Assembly: GCA_017391525.1 (NCBI GenBank)
Contig: JAFOYE010000013.1
Coordinates: forward strand, 1 to 64,000
Length of the DNA stretch: 64,000 nt
Direction of reading: 5' to 3'
DNA from: Paludibacteraceae bacterium
GTDB taxonomy: Bacteria > Bacteroidota > Bacteroidia > Bacteroidales > Paludibacteraceae
Part shown: piece after piece, positions 1 to 7,482 of the stretch
Layout: every line of letters starts with the position of its first letter
How positions within the stretch are numbered: position 1 is the first letter of the stretch
Notes under the pieces: model-generated
What the model saw: the letters and a program-made list of their open reading frames with translations, nothing else
Database searches by the model: none
What the model was told of the DNA's origin: nothing
Position numbers and translations under genes: made by a program

Positions 1-18
1 ATCAAAAACAACACTACC

Positions 19-354
19 ATGAAAGAATTGAACGACACACCAACATCTACAAACACTAGCATTATCTTAGCAACCATCGCTCTCATTGCAAGTATCATAG
101 GAACTGCAATGTTAGTTTATCTAGTTTTTATTTTCATTTTAGATGGTATCTTCTCGTTGCAAATAATCCCAATGTCTGTATGCGTAGGAATTAACATTGT
201 GGCATATATCTTAGGAAGTATTGTAGAACTCAAAGAAGACTGCAACGATTCTGTCGCAGACAAACGTGCTGGAAAAGCAAAATCGATTGCTGGCTTGGGA
301 ATAGGTCTAGTGATTGCATTAGCCATTGTTATATACTTGCTAACCAAATTCTAA
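19..354 (+). CDS. small three-segment membrane protein, function unknown
   Basis: A 111-residue hydrophobic protein with three likely membrane segments: residues about 15-42, 52-70 and 88-110. A short polar stretch (about 71-87, KEDCNDSVADKRAGKAK) separates the last two, so one loop is charged. The C-terminus is short and basic. I recognise no family; the size and topology resemble many small Bacteroidales inner-membrane proteins of unknown role. The start is the first ATG after an A-rich leader; its promoter lies outside the window. A strong terminator follows, so it is probably the last gene of its transcript. It converges with the TonB-domain gene. Confidence 0.6.
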   Translation: MKELNDTPTSTNTSIILATIALIASIIGTAMLVYLVFIFILDGIFSLQIIPMSVCVGINIVAYILGSIVELKEDCNDSVADKRAGKAKSIAGLGIGLVIALAIVIYLLTKF

Positions 355-383
355 CAACCCGATAGAACCATTCAGTATAAAGA

Positions 384-409
384 AAAATGCGCATTTTAGT
401 GCGCATTTT
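384..409. terminator. bidirectional terminator between convergent genes
   Basis: A 9-bp stem (384-392 with 401-409, AAAATGCGC/GCGCATTTT) closes an 8-nt loop and is followed by seven T residues (411-417) on the plus strand. A-residues before the left arm give a U-run on the minus strand too. It lies between the converging 111-residue gene and the TonB-domain gene. Confidence 0.85.
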
Positions 410-432
410 CTTTTTTTATTGTTATGAAAAAT

Positions 433-1344
433 CTATTGCTTTTTAACTGGCTCTGGCTCTACTAGTCTGAAATTTACAGGAATCGTATAGGTCACACGTA
501 CTGGTTTGCCACGTTGTGTACCTGGTTTCCACTTAGGCATAGTACTAATCACACGAACGCCCTCTTTATCCAAAGAAGGATCACCTGAAGTACGAACGAC
601 TTGAATATTGCTAACTCTACCGTCTTTCTCAACCACGAATTGACATATCACACGACCTTGGATACCGTTTTCCATTGCAATTATAGGATATTGGATATTC
701 TCAGCAATGTATCTCATCATGGCTCCTTGACCACCAGGAAACTCTGGCATGGTCTCCACAATTATGAACACTTCTTCCTCCTCTTCCTCTACAACTACTT
801 CTACAACTTCTGGTGCAGGTGGTGCAGGTGGGGCTATTATTTCAGGTTCTTCTACTTCTTCTGGTATTTCACCAAATTGTTCAACATATTTCCTATAAAA
901 ATCTTTACAATTAAACAGCCTAAATACCGCTGTAGTGGAACCATATGAACTTATTTCATCCAATTTAACGTTGATAGTATCGTTTTCTGAACAAAGTTTA
1001 ATAAATTCAGTTGGTATATCATCAGTTGTGGATACTTCCTTTTTGGTTTTTAGTCCTATAAAAGTAATGCTAAAACTATCGTGGCTCGCATGATTCCCAC
1101 AATATTCATAAAGATCAAACCAACTATGATCTTTCATAATATGAATGATCAACTCAGCGCATGAATTAGTAGTAGCGGAATTTGAAAAATATCCCTTTGC
1201 CTGAATACCCACTTTAAATTCGCCAGTTTTGTCACCCCATTCATCCTCCGTTTCTACAACAAAATTTTCACTACTAAATGTTTTTTGTCCAAAGCTAGAT
1301 GCACATACTAGGCAAAGTACAAGTGCTATAAATATTCTTTTCAT
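433..1344 (-). CDS. TonB C-terminal domain protein with signal peptide
   Basis: A 303-residue exported protein. Residues 1-19 form a signal peptide ending near SSFGQ. Residues about 20-155 are an unfamiliar domain with several cysteines, about 156-192 are a Pro-rich then strongly acidic linker (run of seven Glu), and about 193-295 are a TonB C-terminal domain (PEFPGG, YP, GRVICQFVVEKDG, GTQRGKPVRVTYTIPVNF). Classical TonB is anchored by an N-terminal transmembrane helix that contacts ExbB/ExbD. Here the N-terminus looks cleavable, so the protein may be free in the periplasm. No exbBD is nearby. The TonB fold is a confident call; the role in energising receptors is not. Confidence 0.8.
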   Translation of the reverse strand: MKRIFIALVLCLVCASSFGQKTFSSENFVVETEDEWGDKTGEFKVGIQAKGYFSNSATTNSCAELIIHIMKDHSWFDLYEYCGNHASHDSFSITFIGLKTKKEVSTTDDIPTEFIKLCSENDTINVKLDEISSYGSTTAVFRLFNCKDFYRKYVEQFGEIPEEVEEPEIIAPPAPPAPEVVEVVVEEEEEEVFIIVETMPEFPGGQGAMMRYIAENIQYPIIAMENGIQGRVICQFVVEKDGRVSNIQVVRTSGDPSLDKEGVRVISTMPKWKPGTQRGKPVRVTYTIPVNFRLVEPEPVKKQ

Positions 1345-1371
1345 GTTATTGTTTGTTTTATTATTATTAGA

Positions 1372-1412
1372 TGCTACTGTTTAGTGGACGGCACGGAGTG
1401 CCTAGTGTTCAT
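1372..1412. repeat. short-word repeat spacer with GC hairpin cassette
   Basis: Contains the words CTACTG, GTTTAGTG and TAGTG around a perfect hairpin GGCAC-GGA-GTGCC (1390-1402), in the arrangement GTTTAGTGGAC-hairpin-TAGTG. It belongs to the same family as the spacers at 37869-37974, 39638-39695, 42199-42243 and 42780-42848. It lies between the TonB-domain gene and the BspA-like gene, downstream of the latter. Confidence 0.65.
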
Positions 1413-1427
1413 AAGGTAATTACATTG

Positions 1428-3149
1428 TTATCTACGAATCACCTCAGTATGCTCTGGGAAAGCGTACTCGTCAATTTTCGTGTGGCTAGGGACACTCACA
1501 GAAGTCAAATTATCGCAACCGTCGAACGCTCCCATTCCAATCACCTTCATGCTTCTAGGAATAGAAACGTACCTCAACGAAGTGCAACCAAAGAATGCCC
1601 CATCTATATCCATATCCCATCCTCTGATCTCTTTTACTCCCTCAGGAATAATCACCTCCGTCAAAGAAGAACAATTAGAGAAGACATCAGAATCAAGAAT
1701 ATTCACCCTATTGGAGATAGTGACAGAAGTCAAACTTGAGCACCATGCGAAGGCATTATATCCAATCTCAGTTACACTATTAGGGATGGTAATGGAAGTC
1801 AATCTAGAGCAACCACAGAACGTATAGCTTCCAATCTCCGTTACACTATTAGGGATGGTAACGGAAGTCAAAGAAGAGCAAGACCAGAACGCTCCACCAG
1901 CAATTTGCTTGATGCCGTCAGGAATACGATAAGCACCTCTATACGAAGGTGGCAAATATGCAAAAACATGCGCATTATAAACAGGATAAGTCAAACTAGA
2001 GCACTCATGGAACGGCCCCCATCCAATCTTCGTTACGCTATTAGGGAGAGAAACGGAAGTTAAACTAGAGCAATCCTCGAACGCATTATTTCCAATCTTC
2101 GTTACACTATTAGGGATGGTAACGGAAGTCAAACTAGAGCACTCATGGAACGCACCATATCCAATCTCCTTCACGCTATTAGGAATAGTAACTGAAGTCA
2201 AACCAGAGCAAGACCAGAACGCTGCACCAACGATTTGCTTGATGCCGTCAGGAATACGATAAGCACCTCTATACGAAGTCGGCATATATGCAAAACAGTG
2301 AGCATTATAAACAGGAGATGTCAAAGCAGAGCATTCCCAGAAGGCACCATATCCAATCTTCGTTACACTATTAGGAATCGTCACGGAAGTCAAAGAAGTG
2401 CAACCCACAAATGCCCCTACTCCAATGCTCGTCACGCTATTGGGGATAGTGATAGATCTCAACGAATGACAAGACTTGAACGCCGCATCTCCAATGATCC
2501 TAACATCATTTGGGATAGAAATGTATCTCAACGAAGTACAACCATCGAATACACCATTAGAATGGTCTAGAATTTCGAGCGAGTTGAATTCACCAATACG
2601 GGTTACACCATTAGGGATATCAACAGAAGTTAAGGAAGTGCAATCGTAGAACATACCATTGGGAATCACCTTTACACCTACGGGAATAGTGACTGAGGAC
2701 AAGTAAGAACAGGATTGAAAGGCATTATCGGCTATCAATCGGGTGTTTGGCTTGATTCGGTAATCCCCTACTATATTTGTATCTGCCTTTATTAAACAGT
2801 TGTTTATATACAAAACTCCATTGGTCCAATTAGCAGGGTTGTTGCACAATGCCGTCCCATCGAACGCACTAACTCCAATACTCCGAACACTACTAGGGAT
2901 AGTGATAGCGCTTAAATCCTTACAATCAATAAATGCACCCGAACCAATCTGCACTAAATTATAGGTTCGACCATTGTAGGTAACAGTAGGATTGAGATAA
3001 AGCTGCGTGACACTTTTGTCTGCTTTAGTAAGTTCAACCTTTGTGTCTGAAATTGTTTCAAATGTTAGTTTACCCAGCGTAAACTCCTCCGCCATCATCG
3101 TGGTGGTCGCTAGCAATAAAGCAGTTAGGATGAATATAAATCGTTTCAT
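1428..3149 (-). CDS. BspA-like leucine-rich repeat surface protein
   Basis: A 573-residue secreted protein. Residues 1-20 are a signal peptide (hydrophobic run ending TMMAEE), followed by an antiparallel beta opening segment typical of BspA-type proteins and then at least twelve LRR_5 units of about 23 residues (pattern SLTSVTIPNSVTxIGxxAFxxC). Two 30-residue interruptions (YNAHxFAYxPxSYRGAYRIPDGIKQI) come from an in-frame internal duplication. The C-terminus ends in an EYAFPEHTEVIR motif also found in the LRR lipoprotein at 4196-5191. Family members mediate adhesion or protein binding at the cell surface in oral and gut Bacteroidales; the ligand here is unknown. No sorting domain or lipobox is visible. 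Confidence 0.85.
   Translation of the reverse strand: MKRFIFILTALLLATTTMMAEEFTLGKLTFETISDTKVELTKADKSVTQLYLNPTVTYNGRTYNLVQIGSGAFIDCKDLSAITIPSSVRSIGVSAFDGTALCNNPANWTNGVLYINNCLIKADTNIVGDYRIKPNTRLIADNAFQSCSYLSSVTIPVGVKVIPNGMFYDCTSLTSVDIPNGVTRIGEFNSLEILDHSNGVFDGCTSLRYISIPNDVRIIGDAAFKSCHSLRSITIPNSVTSIGVGAFVGCTSLTSVTIPNSVTKIGYGAFWECSALTSPVYNAHCFAYMPTSYRGAYRIPDGIKQIVGAAFWSCSGLTSVTIPNSVKEIGYGAFHECSSLTSVTIPNSVTKIGNNAFEDCSSLTSVSLPNSVTKIGWGPFHECSSLTYPVYNAHVFAYLPPSYRGAYRIPDGIKQIAGGAFWSCSSLTSVTIPNSVTEIGSYTFCGCSRLTSITIPNSVTEIGYNAFAWCSSLTSVTISNRVNILDSDVFSNCSSLTEVIIPEGVKEIRGWDMDIDGAFFGCTSLRYVSIPRSMKVIGMGAFDGCDNLTSVSVPSHTKIDEYAFPEHTEVIRR
1881..2300 (-). repeat. 110-codon internal duplication in the BspA-like gene
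   Basis: The stretch beginning at 1881 (agaccagaacgct...) recurs at 2211, exactly 330 bp or 110 codons away. Near-identical DNA covers the segment encoding SYRGAYRIPDGIKQI and its flanking LRR units. The offset is a multiple of three and DNA identity remains high, so it is a recent in-frame duplication. Confidence 0.8.
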
Positions 3150-3205
3150 AAGGGTTCGAAGATTTAATGATTAAAAGTAATGTCAACAGAAAGATTATTG
3201 TAGTT

Positions 3206-4123
3206 TTACAATATATCTTCGAGACTGCATTCTTCCAAATCCAGGTTTCCGTGTATTACTGGGGTCAAGGTGTATTCCATACCACTATATGATTCTAGAT
3301 GCACTATATCAGCCCTCTGAATATTTTCATCCCTTAAGAAACCACCCTTTTTATCCTTCACCTCTTTGTCTGGATACCAACCGTTTCCACTGTAAAAACC
3401 TACTTGATAAGATCTATTTGCAGGTAAGTAGACTTCTGCTGTGTTTCCTTTCTTTACATATGTATGTCCAGCTACTGGTCCGTCACTATCATCGTAGTGA
3501 ACAATCACTACTACATCTGTATTCTTAGAAGCATTTACTCTAATTGTTGAGCAACCATAATACTCTGACCTATTCCTACCATAATATTTAGCATAGGGTT
3601 GCGATCCATTGGAAAGAGAATTATATAAATATTCTTTTTGTTTTCTTAATTCAGCTAAAAGTTCTGACACTTCAGAGAAATAAATACCGTTTGGATATTC
3701 ACGAATAAATTCCTCATATTGCTCCTCAGTATTAGCACTCACAGCTGCATTATAGTCCCTCTCTTCAGTATAAACTTTCAAGTTCAATATTGCTTGTTCT
3801 GTCAAATGACCATTGGGGAATTGTTTTATATATTCTTCCCATTTTTCCTGATTAGGATCTTTTTCAATTTGGTCAAAACTCGTTTTCTCATATATGTGTT
3901 GAATTTTCGCTATGTGTTCCGCCGGAGCATCTGGATATTGTTCCAGATAGTCTGTTAAAACGAAAATATCGTCTGAATTATTTAATGCTAGTTCATATGC
4001 TTTAAGTTCCTGATTAGCTTTAACTCGACGTGAAAGACTATTATCCGTATTAATGATGATAACCATTATTAATGCTATAATACCTAGGATTAATGCAGTT
4101 CTTCTAAGACCTTTGTTATTCAT
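3206..4123 (-). CDS. membrane-anchored TPR-like protein, function unknown
   Basis: A 305-residue protein with one N-terminal transmembrane helix (about 9-25) preceded by a basic stretch, so most of it probably faces the periplasm. Residues about 40-165 are helical and contain three repeats of a YPDAP/FPNGH/YPNGIYF type, as in TPR-like repeats of the BamD or YbgF kind. The C-terminal half (about 175-305) is different, beta-rich, and has a GCSTIRVNAS start and a GNGWYPDKE segment. I do not recognise this second domain. It sits between the two BspA-like LRR genes with short gaps; whether it is co-transcribed is unclear. Confidence 0.65.
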   Translation of the reverse strand: MNNKGLRRTALILGIIALIMVIIINTDNSLSRRVKANQELKAYELALNNSDDIFVLTDYLEQYPDAPAEHIAKIQHIYEKTSFDQIEKDPNQEKWEEYIKQFPNGHLTEQAILNLKVYTEERDYNAAVSANTEEQYEEFIREYPNGIYFSEVSELLAELRKQKEYLYNSLSNGSQPYAKYYGRNRSEYYGCSTIRVNASKNTDVVVIVHYDDSDGPVAGHTYVKKGNTAEVYLPANRSYQVGFYSGNGWYPDKEVKDKKGGFLRDENIQRADIVHLESYSGMEYTLTPVIHGNLDLEECSLEDIL

Positions 4124-4195
4124 AATGTTATTATTTATCAGTTATAGTTTCTTAATAATTATACTTACGAAAAATCCCAAAAAAATGTTCTAGAA

Positions 4196-5191
4196 TTAAT
4201 AACGAATCACCTCAGTATGCTCTGGGAAAGCGTACTCGCCAATCTGCGTGTAGTTCGAAACGAGGATTGTAGTTAATTTAAGGCAGTAATCAAATGCATA
4301 CTTTCCAATAGTCGTTACACTATTAGGAATAGTCACAGAAGTCAAACCAATGCACTCATTGAAAGCCCCCATTCCAATAATCATCACACTATTGGGAATG
4401 GTAACAGAAGTCAAAGAGGCACAAGCATCAAACGCATAATCTCCAATATGCGTTACGCCCTCTGGGATAGTGACAGAAGTCAATTCCTCACAACCTTTGA
4501 AGGCATAATCCGCGATCAAACGAGTATGCTCTTTGATAGCATAATCGCCTATCATAGCATCTTTATCAACTGCTATTAGACAATCATCTATATATAAACA
4601 ACCATTTTCCCAATGAGAGTGATCCTCATATAAACTCATCCCAAAGAAAGCATAATCACCAATGCTTGTTACACTACTAGGGATAGTCAGATTAGGTAAA
4701 TCAATACAACCAGAGAAGGCAAACGAACCTATCTTGGTCACGCTATTAGGGATTATGATGGAAGTCAAACTAGAGCAGCTAGAGAACGCAGAACCTCCAA
4801 TATGCGTTACGCCCTCTGGGATAGTGACAGAAGTCAAACCCACGCAACCTTCGAAGGCATAATCTCCTATCGCAACAACATAGTATTTCACACCTTGATA
4901 TGTAACCGTTGAGGGAATAACAAGATCGCCGCTAATGGATTGGTGGGATTCGTGATTCTCCAAATAGACACTATTGTGATTGATGATCACATAATGCAAT
5001 CCTTCGTAGTCAAATTCTACTTCATAATTAGCACAAGTAGGATCTATTTCTATAGATCCTTGAGGAGTGGTATCCTCTGCTATTTCCTCCTGAGCCTCGC
5101 TACCAGACTCGTTCTTAGTCTCCTTGGCACCGCAAGAGAATAATCCTAGTACCAAGACTAGAGTTAGGGTAAAAAGGAATGGGGTTTTCAT
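4196..5191 (-). CDS. BspA-like leucine-rich repeat lipoprotein
   Basis: A 331-residue predicted lipoprotein: the signal peptide ends in a good lipobox (LGLFSCGAKE, Cys about 20), followed by an acidic Ser/Glu/Thr linker. LRR_5 units fill residues about 105-320, each carrying the SLTSVTIPxSVTxIGxYAF pattern. The last 13 residues (GEYAFPEHTEVIR) match the end of the larger LRR protein at 1428-3149, and the DNA is identical for 36 bases there (4203-4238 and 1435-1470). That points to recent duplication or gene conversion. Probably displayed on the cell surface or outer membrane; its ligand is unknown. Confidence 0.85.
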   Translation of the reverse strand: MKTPFLFTLTLVLVLGLFSCGAKETKNESGSEAQEEIAEDTTPQGSIEIDPTCANYEVEFDYEGLHYVIINHNSVYLENHESHQSISGDLVIPSTVTYQGVKYYVVAIGDYAFEGCVGLTSVTIPEGVTHIGGSAFSSCSSLTSIIIPNSVTKIGSFAFSGCIDLPNLTIPSSVTSIGDYAFFGMSLYEDHSHWENGCLYIDDCLIAVDKDAMIGDYAIKEHTRLIADYAFKGCEELTSVTIPEGVTHIGDYAFDACASLTSVTIPNSVMIIGMGAFNECIGLTSVTIPNSVTTIGKYAFDYCLKLTTILVSNYTQIGEYAFPEHTEVIRY

Positions 5192-5225
5192 TTGTTTGTT
5201 ATTTAACGTTATTTTTAGTATTTTC

Positions 5226-5678
5226 TCACTTCACTAGACGTACCGATTTTTCAAAGCAACTTAATGAACTATCTAGCTCTACCGAGATAGAACCAAAAGA
5301 AAGAGCGTATGCGATGTCTGAACGACTAGCAGTGCGAGACCAATAATGACCATAAACACCTTCAACTCGCAACGTTCCAGTACACAGACGATAGCCATCA
5401 GCAGGAAAATAAATAGAGTTCCCATTAGGACCTATCACTTCACAACCGTTACCAGTCCATTGCCAATCACAAAAAGCCTTTAATTCTTGATATTGCTCTA
5501 GAGTTGGCAAATTATCCCCAAATAATTGAATCGCTTCTTGATAGGAAAAGTATTTACCATCATTACATGATTTCCATAGTGTACCACTTGGAAGGCCTAA
5601 ATCAACATACTGAGATTGTTGTGCCATTGCTGACATCGCTATGAAGCAAATCAAACATAAGGAAAATAGTTTTTTCAT
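5226..5678 (-). CDS. secreted major-paralogous-domain protein
   Basis: A 150-residue exported protein. Residues 1-19 are a signal peptide (FIAMSAMAQQ). The mature part opens with YVDLGLPSGTLWKSCNDG and ends with YGHYWSRTASRSDIAYALSF...SVRLVK. These are the two hallmarks of the Fibrobacter major paralogous domain (DUF1566-like lectin fold), common in surface proteins of Bacteroidales. At about 130 residues the domain is alone, with no carrier or anchor. The long leader carries the GGTTA-word repeat, and a good promoter lies at 5810-5841. Function unknown. Confidence 0.75.
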   Translation of the reverse strand: MKKLFSLCLICFIAMSAMAQQSQYVDLGLPSGTLWKSCNDGKYFSYQEAIQLFGDNLPTLEQYQELKAFCDWQWTGNGCEVIGPNGNSIYFPADGYRLCTGTLRVEGVYGHYWSRTASRSDIAYALSFGSISVELDSSLSCFEKSVRLVK

Positions 5679-5710
5679 GATTGTAATATTTATATATTGG
5701 TTATGCCTTT

Positions 5711-5763
5711 TTCGGTTATACCCGTTTACCGTTTAACCGCCTAACCGGTCTTTTCGGTTATTC
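5711..5763. repeat. GGTTA-word repeat spacer
   Basis: A run of related words (CGGTTA, CGTTTACCG, GTTTAACCGCC, TAACCGGTC, CGGTTA) on both strands, matching the GGTTAAGCGGTTAA spacers at 7382-7420, 17030-17087 and 21181-21302. It falls inside the predicted 5' leader of the gene at 5226-5678. Confidence 0.6.
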
Positions 5764-5809
5764 CGTGAAAATCCGTGGGACCAAAAAGAGAATTTTCACG
5801 AAAGTGCAA

Positions 5810-5841
5810 CAAAGGTACAACTTTTTTCCCAATAATCCAAA
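5810..5841 (-). promoter_or_regulatory. promoter for the 150-residue secreted protein
   Basis: On the minus strand the -33 TTTG (5838-5841) and -7 TACCTTTG (5810-5817) are separated by 20 nt, the Bacteroidetes consensus. The -33 element overlaps the foot of the terminator hairpin at 5839-5868, so the previous transcript ends almost exactly where this promoter starts. Confidence 0.75.
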
Positions 5842-5868
5842 AAAATGCGCCACACGGCGCATTTTTTT
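5839..5868. terminator. strong hairpin terminator
   Basis: A 13-bp stem (AAAAAATGCGCC arm against GGCGCATTTTTT arm) with an ACAC loop (5852-5855). A- and T-runs on the two sides make it competent in both directions. It is the second terminator downstream of rubrerythrin and abuts the promoter at 5810-5841. Confidence 0.8.
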
Positions 5869-5957
5869 AGAAGTTTCAAAGTTTCACGCTTCGCTGTTTC
5901 AAAGTTTCAAAGTTTCAAGGTTTCAGAAGTTTCACGCCTTCGGCTGTTTCAGAAGGC
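5869..5957. repeat. GTTTCAAA-word array with two hairpin cassettes
   Basis: About ten copies of a 7-8 bp word (AGTTTCA, GTTTCAAA) are interrupted twice by small cassettes: TTTCACGCTTCGCTGTTTC and TTTCACGCCTTCGGCTGTTTC, whose centres (GC-TTC-GC and GCC-TTC-GGC) are self-complementary. The layout copies the GTTTAGTG family with different words. The array lies between two terminators, so it is probably rarely transcribed. Confidence 0.75.
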
Positions 5958-5970
5958 GATGGGCAAGAAA

Positions 5971-6000
5971 AAAGAAGGAGCCTTGGCAGACTCCTTCTTT
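5971..6000 (-). terminator. rubrerythrin terminator
   Basis: Perfect 10-bp stem AAAGAAGGAG/CTCCTTCTTT with a 10-nt loop (5981-5990), 19 bp beyond the rubrerythrin stop. On the minus strand the right arm continues into a T-rich tail. Confidence 0.8.
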
Positions 6001-6018
6001 GGTGAATATCCTAAGATA

Positions 6019-6567
6019 TTATTTCTTGAAATAACGGTTGTACAAGCCCTCGAAACCTTTGCCGTGACGAGCCTCGTCCTTAGCCATCTCATGAACAGTG
6101 TCGTGGATAGCATCCCAGTCCATAGCTTTAGCACGCTTAGCAATACGCAACTTATCGTCGCAAGCACCAGCCTCAGCCATCATACGCTTCTCGAGGTTCT
6201 CCTTGGTGCTCCAAACAACCTCACCGAGCAACTCAGCGAACTTAGAGCAGTGCTCAGCCTCCTCCCAAGCATAACGCTTGAAAGCCTCAGCGATCTCTGG
6301 ATAACCCTCGCGATCCGCTTGGCGGGACATTGCGAGATACATACCTACCTCAGTTGCCTCACCCATGAAGTGAGCATTGAGGTCCTTGATCATCTCTTCG
6401 TCAGTATCTTTAGCAACGCCGATGATGTGCTCGCAAGCAAATGCGATACCAGCTGACTCATCAACTTCTTTCCATGTTACTACTTGTTTGCATTGTGGGC
6501 AACGCTCTGGAGCAGGTGCGCCTTCGTGTACATAGCCGCAAATTGGGCAAATAAATTTTTTGTTCAT
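6019..6567 (-). CDS. rbr: rubrerythrin with N-terminal rubredoxin-like domain
   Basis: A 182-residue protein that reduces hydrogen peroxide in the cytoplasm of anaerobes. The rubredoxin-like iron site is N-terminal (residues about 5-30, [20 protein letters not shown]), the reverse of classical rubrerythrin. A ferritin-like diiron domain follows, with [25 protein letters not shown] and [12 protein letters not shown] supplying Glu and His ligands. Reverse or NADH-peroxidase-type rubrerythrins of this order are common in Bacteroidales. It lies directly beside superoxide dismutase on the same strand, a sensible pairing because dismutase makes the peroxide that rubrerythrin removes. A separate promoter candidate (6614-6641) suggests its own transcript. 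Confidence 0.93.
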   Translation of the reverse strand: MNKKFICPICGYVHEGAPAPERCPQCKQVVTWKEVDESAGIAFACEHIIGVAKDTDEEMIKDLNAHFMGEATEVGMYLAMSRQADREGYPEIAEAFKRYAWEEAEHCSKFAELLGEVVWSTKENLEKRMMAEAGACDDKLRIAKRAKAMDWDAIHDTVHEMAKDEARHGKGFEGLYNRYFKK

Positions 6568-6613
6568 CGTAATTATTTATTAAAAGGTTATACTTAATTT
6601 TTGACACCTAAAT

Positions 6614-6641
6614 CAAAGATATCTAAAAATATGTTTACAAA
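6614..6641 (-). promoter_or_regulatory. candidate rubrerythrin promoter
   Basis: A minus-strand -7 box TATCTTTG (6614-6621) with a TTTG at 6638-6641. The 16-nt spacer is shorter than the usual 19-21, so only the -7 box is convincing. Confidence 0.5.
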
Positions 6642-6772
6642 AACCGTGCCAAACATTAATAAAAAATTAAAATTATTTAACATTCCAAGGTATCTTGCAT
6701 CCAAATAGCCAATAACGCAGCTTTTGGTAGCAAGACAATCGGTTCACCATTCCCTTTTTAGGTGATAGATTC

Positions 6773-7366
6773 TTAGGGTAATCGAGATGATACAACATTC
6801 CAATTAATAATAAGAAATAGATTGCGAATATAGTCTTTTTTGCGGTTCTGATAATCCAAATAATAAGCATGCTCCCAAAGATCTATCGCTAGCAATGGCG
6901 TCATACCATAACGCAAAGGAGTATCACCATTGGATAAAGACATGACCTTCATTTCACCATCGGCATTGACAACAAGGAAAGTCCAACCCGAACCAAAGAA
7001 AGACATAGACTCCTTCTCCAACAATTGCAACAAACGATCAAAAGACCCAAAAGATTGCTCAACCATGAAAAGGAACTCACCAGAAGGCAACTTGGCATGC
7101 TTAGTAGGAACAAACTGCTCAAAAAATAGTTGATGGTTATAGACCTGCCCCGCGTTATTAGACAATGGACCTATCGGAGCCTTGCAAACAATATCCGGCA
7201 AGGATAGTCCCTCATAAATAGAACCCTCAAGCAAACGATTGAGATTGTCAAGATAAGTTCGGAAATGACGATCATAGTGCAGAGAAACAGTCTCTTGGCT
7301 CATCATAGGAGCCAAATCTCCAAGTTGGTATCCCAACTGTGGGAGCTCAAAACGAAATTTAATCAT
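6773..7366 (-). CDS. sodB: superoxide dismutase, iron or cambialistic type
   Basis: A 197-residue dismutase converting superoxide to peroxide and oxygen. The four metal ligands are present: His in SLHYDRHF (about 30), His in VYNHQLFF (about 79), and Asp/His in AIDLWEHAYY (about 163-167). The Gln of NNAGQVYNH is the second-sphere residue of iron-type enzymes. The position of the second His in the usual HYGKHH motif is Phe here; related Bacteroides enzymes also lack that His. Length and the C-terminal INWNVVSSRL are normal, so the gene is intact. The 205 bp beyond its stop hold no further gene that I can see. Confidence 0.93.
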   Translation of the reverse strand: MIKFRFELPQLGYQLGDLAPMMSQETVSLHYDRHFRTYLDNLNRLLEGSIYEGLSLPDIVCKAPIGPLSNNAGQVYNHQLFFEQFVPTKHAKLPSGEFLFMVEQSFGSFDRLLQLLEKESMSFFGSGWTFLVVNADGEMKVMSLSNGDTPLRYGMTPLLAIDLWEHAYYLDYQNRKKDYIRNLFLIINWNVVSSRLP

Positions 7367-7381
7367 AGTTGTTTGGTTTTA

Positions 7382-7420
7382 TAGGTTAAACGGTTAGGCA
7401 GTGAAGCGGTGACCAGTGAA
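7382..7420. repeat. GGTTA-word repeat spacer
   Basis: Words ATAGGTTAAACGGTTAGGCAGTGAAGCGGTGACCAGTGAA follow one another between the secreted-protein terminator and sodB. Same family as 17030-17087 and 21181-21302. Confidence 0.55.
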
Positions 7421-7424
7421 TAAA

Positions 7425-7458
7425 AATAAAGTGCAGCATGGGGATGCTACACTTTATT
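7425..7458 (-). terminator. terminator of the His/Ser-Thr-rich secreted protein gene
   Basis: A long hairpin: outer stem AATAAAGTG (7425-7433) with CACTTTATT (7450-7458), one mismatch, then an inner five-pair stem around a GGGG loop. It lies 25 bp past the stop of the gene at 7483-8799. Confidence 0.75.
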
Positions 7459-7482
7459 GTAATCAAATATCGTGCCAAACGC

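Noticed and set aside
5845..6456. Long plus-strand open frame opposite rubrerythrin
   Set aside because: It is antisense to a well-supported gene, starts in the repeat array and has no domain or promoter.
6673..6870. 65-residue minus-strand frame overlapping the end of sodB
   Set aside because: Out of frame with sodB, no promoter, and sodB itself ends with the normal family C-terminus, so this is not a displaced gene end.
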